NCBI GenBank assembly: GCA_014523485.1
Contig: JAATVK010000195.1
Location: 1-7,213, forward strand
Length of the DNA stretch: 7,213 nucleotides
Reading direction: 5' to 3'
Source: Nitrososphaerales archaeon TH5894
GTDB taxonomy: Archaea; Thermoproteota; Nitrososphaeria; Nitrososphaerales; Nitrososphaeraceae
Part shown: piece by piece, positions 1 through 4,588 of the stretch
Numbering within the stretch: position 1 is the first letter of the stretch
Layout of the letters: every line of letters begins with the position of its first letter
The notes under the pieces: generated by a model
The model's input: only the letters and a program-made list of their open reading frames with translations
Databases searched by the model: none
Told to the model about the DNA's origin: nothing
Translations under genes and position numbers: made by a program

Positions 1-139
1 CTTCTTCAATTAATTTTGTAACTGTAGCTTCTCTTTCTAATACTTCATTAAGATAAAGTTCTAGTGTTCTGGAATGCTGAACAAGCTCATTGACTCTTTG
101 TTCAATTGCTGATTTATTCGTATTAGCTTTATTGCTCAT
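1..139 (-). CDS. pfdA: Probable prefoldin alpha subunit, N-terminal part (cut by left edge)
   Basis: An ATG at 139 reading leftwards opens a frame with no stop to the window edge, giving 46 residues that begin MSNKANTNKSAIEQ. After a polar start, the chain is a heptad-like amphipathic helix with leucines and valines in coiled-coil spacing (RVNELVQHSRTLELYLNEVL) and then REATVTKLIEE. This resembles the first coiled-coil helix of archaeal prefoldin alpha. In that family the alpha dimer holds four beta subunits, and the hexamer passes unfolded proteins to the thermosome in the cytoplasm. A TATA box 27 bp upstream supports this start and suggests a leaderless mRNA. The beta-hairpin and second helix lie outside the window, so the name rests on the N-terminal coil only. 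Another short coiled-coil protein is possible. Confidence 0.68.
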   Translation of the reverse strand, partial: MSNKANTNKSAIEQRVNELVQHSRTLELYLNEVLEREATVTKLIEE

Positions 140-162
140 CTATATTGAATTATTTTAAATCC

Positions 163-170
163 ATTTATAA
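163..170 (-). promoter_or_regulatory. TATA box for the pfdA-like gene
   Basis: The minus strand reads TTATAAAT here. Its centre is about 27 bp upstream of the ATG at 139, the distance expected between an archaeal TATA box and the transcription start. Transcription would therefore begin at or next to the start codon, giving a leaderless message. No Shine-Dalgarno-like sequence is seen between the box and the ATG, which agrees with this. Confidence 0.55.
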
Positions 171-183
171 CTGTGACTCAAAG

Positions 184-215
184 GGAAAAAGATAAAAAAT
201 ATTGAAATTTTTCAA
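184..215 (-). terminator. T-rich terminator after the flavoprotein gene
   Basis: Starting 8 bp past the flavoprotein stop codon, the minus strand has a short inverted repeat (TTGAAA/TTTCAA, 202-215) followed by T6 (194-199) and T5 (186-190) tracts. Archaeal RNA polymerase commonly stops at T tracts with little or no hairpin, so the tracts are the stronger signal. The position between one gene's stop and the next gene's own TATA box fits a transcript boundary. Confidence 0.45.
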
Positions 216-222
216 ATTATAG

Positions 223-1248
223 CTAAAGAGTAGAGAGTTTCATCAATTCCGCTATCTTTACTTCCATTCCATATCGATCTTGATTATTTTTCATATGATG
301 ATATATTCTAAGTAGATCTAAAGAGTTTTTTACAAGATTAAAAGTACCTGTAATTTTCATCAAAATAAACTTGAAAACTAATGGATATATACTAAAATGT
401 TTAAGGACTTGTTCTCTATATTTTTTAAAATTATTCAAATTATTTATAAAGAGATCCGCACAAATTGTTGAAGGGATTATGCCTTCACCAAGTAATGGAT
501 AAACTGTACCAATAGATTCTCCAACGCCTATAGACTTTTTACCATCGTAAAATGGTTCTGATTTAGATGGTGGACTAATTCGTACAGGTCTACCATTTTT
601 TTTAATTATTTCACATTTGTATTTCTTCAGAAAATTTTCAACAAAAATATTGTGATTTTTTCTTGTAAAATCACCAGCACCTATATGTGCATATCCGTTT
701 TCTAATGGAAAATACCAGAAATAGCCAGACATAGAAGGAAATCCTTTAAGATAAAAATCATCATATGGGATATTATTATTATCATATTTGACTTTATATT
801 GAACACAAGGTACCCACATCTCGTAGTCAAGTTTAGGGAGATAATTTCTGTGAAAACCAGTAGAATCTACAATGAGATCAAAGTCAGCTTCTAAATTTTC
901 CTTTTTTGGTGCTTTTCCATATTTAATTTCTGTTCCTTTTATCATATCTTGAATAAGTTTTAATTTATCATAACTAACCATACCTTTTAATCCGATATCA
1001 ATATGCTTGCTTTCACCAAGATCTACGCTCATGTTTTTACCATCATGTAAGATATAGTTATCAAAATTTAGATTACATTTTTTTGTATAGTCTACCATAA
1101 CATTTTTGCTGGTAGCCCAAGCGCAAACTGCGTCATGTTCTTCTTCTTTCATTCTTTCAAATCCAACTACATGAATATCATGATTATTACTAAGTTGATT
1201 CATTAAATATGCTCCTGCAACCCCAATTCCCACTACAGCAATTTTCAT
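223..1248 (-). CDS. FAD-dependent oxidoreductase, geranylgeranyl reductase family
   Basis: This 341-residue flavoprotein begins with a Rossmann FAD fold: MKIAVVGIGVAG gives GxGxxG at residues 7-12, and E31 ends the second strand, where the adenosine ribose is usually bound. A second FAD segment follows (DLIVDSTGFHR, 124-134). SGYFWYFPLENGYAHIGAG (174-192) matches the YxWxFP signature of geranylgeranyl reductases. GVGESIGTVYPLLGEGI (241-257) matches the family's GDAxGxxxPxxGEGI segment, with E in place of the usual D. Relatives use FAD and an electron donor to hydrogenate prenyl chains of membrane lipids, menaquinone or chlorophyll. The substrate here cannot be read from sequence. It is shorter than typical archaeal lipid reductases (about 390-450 residues). 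The ATG at 1248 is preferred because the fold starts there; a TTG at 1269 would add seven residues. The hydrophobic C-terminal part (about 285-318) may touch the membrane. Confidence 0.8.
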   Translation of the reverse strand: MKIAVVGIGVAGAYLMNQLSNNHDIHVVGFERMKEEEHDAVCAWATSKNVMVDYTKKCNLNFDNYILHDGKNMSVDLGESKHIDIGLKGMVSYDKLKLIQDMIKGTEIKYGKAPKKENLEADFDLIVDSTGFHRNYLPKLDYEMWVPCVQYKVKYDNNNIPYDDFYLKGFPSMSGYFWYFPLENGYAHIGAGDFTRKNHNIFVENFLKKYKCEIIKKNGRPVRISPPSKSEPFYDGKKSIGVGESIGTVYPLLGEGIIPSTICADLFINNLNNFKKYREQVLKHFSIYPLVFKFILMKITGTFNLVKNSLDLLRIYHHMKNNQDRYGMEVKIAELMKLSTL

Positions 1249-1276
1249 TGATACAATATCACTATCCAAAAATAAA

Positions 1277-1284
1277 AATATATT
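1277..1284 (-). promoter_or_regulatory. TATA-like element for the flavoprotein gene
   Basis: AATATATT is a perfect 8-bp palindrome centred about 32 bp upstream of the flavoprotein ATG at 1248. Transcription starting about 26 bp from its centre would leave a leader of only about six bases. The same element is well placed for the divergent gene. No experimental start site is known to me. Confidence 0.45.
1277..1284 (+). promoter_or_regulatory. Same TATA-like element, read for the small membrane protein gene
   Basis: On the plus strand the element is preceded by an A-rich run (CCAAAAATAAAA), which suits an archaeal BRE. Its centre lies about 30 bp before an in-frame GTG at 1311 and about 48 bp before the ATG at 1329. 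Either start would give a leaderless or short-leader message. Orientation at a palindromic TATA is normally set by flanking BRE bases, so both directions are possible. Confidence 0.42.
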
Positions 1285-1311
1285 GCAAAAAAATTAAACA
1301 TGTATCACTAG

Positions 1312-1328
1312 TGAAAAAGAAAAAAGAA
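1312..1328 (-). terminator. Possible oligo-T terminator for leuS read-through
   Basis: On the minus strand this stretch reads as a pyrimidine run with T6 and T5 tracts. It is the strongest T-rich signal seen downstream of the leuS stop and before the flavoprotein promoter. If used, the leuS transcript would run antisense through almost all of the small membrane protein gene. The same bases code for the lysine-rich start region on the plus strand, so the tract may be only a coding effect. Confidence 0.25.
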
Positions 1329-1526
1329 ATGCCAGGTTCTGCAAGGGCAGGTATAGCTATTTTGGTATTAGGAGCGATACTTCTCGGTATAGGATACTAT
1401 CAGGATAGAGGAGCACTTTCTTTATATGGATTAATAATGTCAATCTGTGGGTTTAGCTTGTATATGATTTCATCGATTTATATTTCAAGAAAAAGTAATA
1501 AAACAAAAGGATCTTATTCTAAATAG
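1329..1526 (+). CDS. Small two-helix membrane protein of unknown function
   Basis: This 65-residue protein starts MPGSARAGIA and has two predicted membrane helices: about residues 7-24 (GIAILVLGAILLGIGYY) and about 32-52 (LYGLIMSICGFSLYMISSIYI). They are joined by a short polar turn (QDRGAL). The tail ISRKSNKTKGSYSK is basic, which by the positive-inside rule puts both ends in the cytoplasm. I do not recognise a family or function. A GTG at 1311 in the same frame would add MKKKKE and fits the promoter spacing better; the ATG is kept as the conservative start. It is the only plus-strand gene in the window, diverges from the flavoprotein gene, and its last 13 bp overlap the end of leuS. The hydrophobic pattern, its own promoter-like element and a downstream terminator-like hairpin argue that it is real. 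Confidence 0.72.
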   Translation: MPGSARAGIAILVLGAILLGIGYYQDRGALSLYGLIMSICGFSLYMISSIYISRKSNKTKGSYSK

Positions 1527-4500
1527 ATAGCAGGTTTATAAGGTCTTGAAAATCTAGATTTTGATTTTGGATCAAATTTTTCCTTTTCTTCTTCTGAGTA
1601 AACAATTATTCGAATATTTTCAAATTCGATTTCAATAGATATTAGCTTCTCTGAATCTTTTATTATAGAAATTTCATCCAATGAGTTCAAATTTAATCTG
1701 TTACTTCTTGATTCAACAGATTCAGAAAGAATATCTTCTACAGTTTTTTTAACAAAAGCAGGATCCTCTTTTGCATAAGAAGTTTCAGGATCTTGTATTA
1801 ATTTTTTCATTATATTTCCAAAATTTCTTTCATTAGTTAAAGTAATTATTTTAAGAATTTTCTGATAAATTTTTTGTTTATCAGAAGAAGAACAATATAT
1901 ATATATAGTACTAGGTAATTTTTTAGTTACTTTAATAATATTAGATATATCTAATGTTAATCTTTTTATGAATTCATCCGATTCCTCTGATAATGGATCA
2001 ATCCTTTCATTGAAAACAATCGGCCATTTTGAAGAAACAATTGAAGATCGATTACCTAAACTATTCCAAATTTCTTCAGATATAAATGGAGCAAATGGAG
2101 ATAATAATTTTATTCTAATAGAAAAACAAAGAATTAGTATTTTATTGACTATATTATCATCACTTCGTTTTTTAGCATTAATTCTTTTTTTATACGAATG
2201 AATATGTTGATCGAAAACATACAAAATATTATGAAGAGCTTCACGTATACGTAATGTTTCCATTGATTTTGTAACATTATTTATTAGCCTTTGTAATTTA
2301 CTTATTAACCACCTATCTTCTAGCTCTAAAGGATATTCATTTTCAAATATATCTAGATAAAGTAATTCATCTATTGATAAATTTTGGTTTAATACTTTAT
2401 TGTAAAAATTAGAATTCAATATCTGTTGTGAAAGAGTGTAGAATTCTAATAATTTTATTCTAATAGATCTCGCAGTATCAAAAGAAAAATCTGCATCCTG
2501 AAGAAGCTCAGATGAAATCAATATTGCTAGTCTAATTGTATCTGCTCCATATTCTTGTATTGCTGTTCTTAATGGTATTATATTTCCTAATGATTTTGAC
2601 ATCTTTTTTCCTTCCATTAAAACAGAACCATTGACTACTATCTGGCATGGCCAAAACTTCTTATCAAAAATAGCAATATGATTAAAAATAAAGAAAGTAA
2701 GGTGATTCGGAACCAAATCTCGTCCAGAATGTCGAGAATCAACTGGATAAAAATAAATAAATTCATTTCTGATTTCTTGTAATAATGATATGGAAAGATT
2801 ACAATTTTTTGCTACATCATGAACATTTCCAATACCTAATAGTATATAGTCAAAAAAAGAGTCATCAATATTATTTAGACTTGTTTTCATTGAGTATTTT
2901 TGTTCGTTAACGAACTTTGATATTATATAATAAGCCATGTAAATAACTGAATCAGATAAGCTTTCTATTATCCATTCATGATCCCATGGAAGTTTCGTTC
3001 CAAGACCTGATTTCCTTGCACAAGCTCTTTCCTTTAACCAGTCAACTACGTTGTGAAATTCTTGTCTAAGCTCTTCAGGAATAATACTTAATTTATCTAT
3101 ATAATTATGTACTTTATGCTTCCATTCTTTATCTTTATAATTAATAAACCATTGATCATTTAGTAACTTGACAAAACATTCATTCCCACATCTACATTTA
3201 ATTGGCTTATTAACGAATTCATAAAAAATTTCAGCTAAGTTTTTTGTAGCAAGCAAATAATTTTTTATTTCTTCTTTAGCTAATTGAACATCCATTCCAG
3301 AATATTTTCCTGTATTAGGTAACATCTTGCCTTGGTAATATTCCAGATGATAGACTTCATTTGTTGCCTTTTCCAGACCTAAATCTAATTGATTGTTAAT
3401 TTTCAACTTTGATATTGCATCTTCTACACATGATATTAAATTATTGCCATTTAAATTAGCTTCTTGAATTTCTATAATTTTTATTGGATTGATTTGTGAT
3501 AAGTCAATATTATATGATAGTAAATTTCTTTCCTTTTTTAAGTCAATAATAGCTTGAAAATCATATGGAGCGTGACCAGGGACTGACATTACTACTCCAG
3601 TTCCTGTATCAGGTTTTACAAATTTTGCCGGGAGAATAGGAATATTTATATTTCTAATAATATCTTTTGCAAATTTACCAATTAATTCAGTTCCTTTGAT
3701 TGTTCTATTAATTTTTATACTATGTTTAAGAAATTCTAATTTTGTTAATGCCTCTTTAGTAACAATCCATTGTTCAGCATTATTATCTACATCTATTAGA
3801 ACGTATTCAATATCAGGATTTACCCAAAGATTTGTGACACCAAATATAGTTTCAGGTCTTAAAGTAGCAGTCGGAAGTATTATATCATTATCAGCTAACC
3901 TAAATTTTATTAAGACATATTCACTAAATTCTGGTTCTACATCTCCAATAGTATCATGTTGACTTACAGGATTTTTATCATAGGGACACCAGCCTACAGG
4001 ATGAGAACCTTGTACAATTAACCCTTTTTTTTGTAATGTTTTAAATTGCCAAGTAATGAATTTCGAATATAATGTATCAATGGTTGTAAATTCTCGTCGC
4101 CAATCGATAGAATAACCCATATCTTGCATTCCTAATTTTATCTCATTATGAAAAAACTTTGCAATATTTTCTGGTTCTATAAATGATTTGATGATATTTT
4201 CAGGCACATTATATAAATTTTTAAAAGTTTCAATTAAATCTTGATCTTCTGCGATTACTCTTTTTGACATAGCTAAGATAGGAGTTCCAGTATAGTGAAA
4301 TCCCATCGGAAATAAAACATTATATCCTTTCATTCTCATATATCTAGCATGAACATCAGCTAGTGAATATGTTCTCCCATGTCCTATATGTTGTGGAGAA
4401 TTAGGGTAGGGAAATGCAACAGTTATGAAATATTTTTTTTTATTAGTATTATCATAATCGGCTTCAAAAAGATGTTCTTCTTTCCATCTAGACTTCCATT

Positions 4501-4588
4501 TTGCTTCCAGTTCTTTCCAATTAATACTCTTATCATTTATTTCTCTACTATCCAGATTATTTTCACCTCTTGAGTGTTTCACTAACAT
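1514..4588 (-). CDS. leuS: Leucyl-tRNA synthetase, archaeal type
   Basis: This 1024-residue class I synthetase charges tRNA-Leu with leucine in the cytoplasm. The catalytic fold shows the HIGH motif at 67-70 (SPQHIGHG) and KMSKS at 662-666 (EGKKMSKSLGN). The CP1 editing domain lies between them: a threonine-rich TLRPETIFG (242-250) and VPGHAPYD (336-343), whose D343 matches the aspartate that prevents hydrolysis of correct Leu-tRNA. C465, C467 and C471 (CRCGNEC) look like a zinc knuckle. WDHEWIIESLSDSVIY (535-550) and the ending KPAIYLE are typical of archaeal LeuRS. The anticodon-binding helical region follows KMSKS, and a C-terminal domain reaches the end, so the protein looks complete. It is slightly longer than the archaeal norm (about 940-970), partly from some 20 residues before NWKELEAKW. 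The ATG at 4588 overlaps alaS by 26 bp; GTG at 4582 is an alternative. Confidence 0.96.
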   Translation of the reverse strand: MLVKHSRGENNLDSREINDKSINWKELEAKWKSRWKEEHLFEADYDNTNKKKYFITVAFPYPNSPQHIGHGRTYSLADVHARYMRMKGYNVLFPMGFHYTGTPILAMSKRVIAEDQDLIETFKNLYNVPENIIKSFIEPENIAKFFHNEIKLGMQDMGYSIDWRREFTTIDTLYSKFITWQFKTLQKKGLIVQGSHPVGWCPYDKNPVSQHDTIGDVEPEFSEYVLIKFRLADNDIILPTATLRPETIFGVTNLWVNPDIEYVLIDVDNNAEQWIVTKEALTKLEFLKHSIKINRTIKGTELIGKFAKDIIRNINIPILPAKFVKPDTGTGVVMSVPGHAPYDFQAIIDLKKERNLLSYNIDLSQINPIKIIEIQEANLNGNNLISCVEDAISKLKINNQLDLGLEKATNEVYHLEYYQGKMLPNTGKYSGMDVQLAKEEIKNYLLATKNLAEIFYEFVNKPIKCRCGNECFVKLLNDQWFINYKDKEWKHKVHNYIDKLSIIPEELRQEFHNVVDWLKERACARKSGLGTKLPWDHEWIIESLSDSVIYMAYYIISKFVNEQKYSMKTSLNNIDDSFFDYILLGIGNVHDVAKNCNLSISLLQEIRNEFIYFYPVDSRHSGRDLVPNHLTFFIFNHIAIFDKKFWPCQIVVNGSVLMEGKKMSKSLGNIIPLRTAIQEYGADTIRLAILISSELLQDADFSFDTARSIRIKLLEFYTLSQQILNSNFYNKVLNQNLSIDELLYLDIFENEYPLELEDRWLISKLQRLINNVTKSMETLRIREALHNILYVFDQHIHSYKKRINAKKRSDDNIVNKILILCFSIRIKLLSPFAPFISEEIWNSLGNRSSIVSSKWPIVFNERIDPLSEESDEFIKRLTLDISNIIKVTKKLPSTIYIYCSSSDKQKIYQKILKIITLTNERNFGNIMKKLIQDPETSYAKEDPAFVKKTVEDILSESVESRSNRLNLNSLDEISIIKDSEKLISIEIEFENIRIIVYSEEEKEKFDPKSKSRFSRPYKPAIYLE
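1560..1595 (+). terminator. Hairpin plus T tract after the small membrane protein gene
   Basis: Thirty-three bases past the small gene's stop, the plus strand forms a 6-bp stem (TTTGAT, 1560-1565, with ATCAAA, 1571-1576) and a five-base loop. TTTTT and a further pyrimidine-rich run follow directly. This is the form of an intrinsic terminator and lies in the right place for the plus-strand gene. It sits inside the coding sequence of leuS on the other strand, so part of it is constrained by that protein. Confidence 0.4.
4563..4569 (-). promoter_or_regulatory. Shine-Dalgarno-like GAGGTGA spanning the alaS stop
   Basis: The minus strand reads GAGGTGA, a seven-base match to the complement of the usual archaeal 16S rRNA 3' end; its last three bases are the alaS TGA stop. 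It lies inside leuS, downstream of the annotated ATG. No ATG, GTG or TTG follows in the leuS frame at useful distance; only a CTG (4555-4553) lies seven bases after it. It may mark an unusual leuS start, help reinitiation, or be chance. Confidence 0.3.

Noticed and set aside
1267..1269. TTG as the start of the flavoprotein gene
   Set aside because: It only adds seven polar residues before the FAD-binding strand, and the ATG at 1248 fits the TATA spacing and family start.
1549..1562. Perfect 14-bp palindrome AAAATCTAGATTTT as an operator site
   Set aside because: It lies in leuS coding sequence (SKSRF) with no second copy noticed, and AT-rich palindromes of this size can arise by chance.
1968..2201. 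Plus-strand open frame of 77 codons inside leuS
   Set aside because: It lies opposite the conserved C-terminal half of LeuRS, and its translation looks like no protein; it reflects AT-rich antisense sequence.
3696..3962. Plus-strand open frame of 88 codons inside leuS
   Set aside because: It is opposite the CP1 editing domain, including the conserved TLRPETIFG motif. No promoter or ribosome binding site is seen.
4379..4573. Plus-strand open frame of 64 codons with hydrophobic residues
   Set aside because: It is antisense to the LeuRS N-terminus and HIGH motif region. The phenylalanine- and isoleucine-rich translation comes from lysine and asparagine codons on the other strand.
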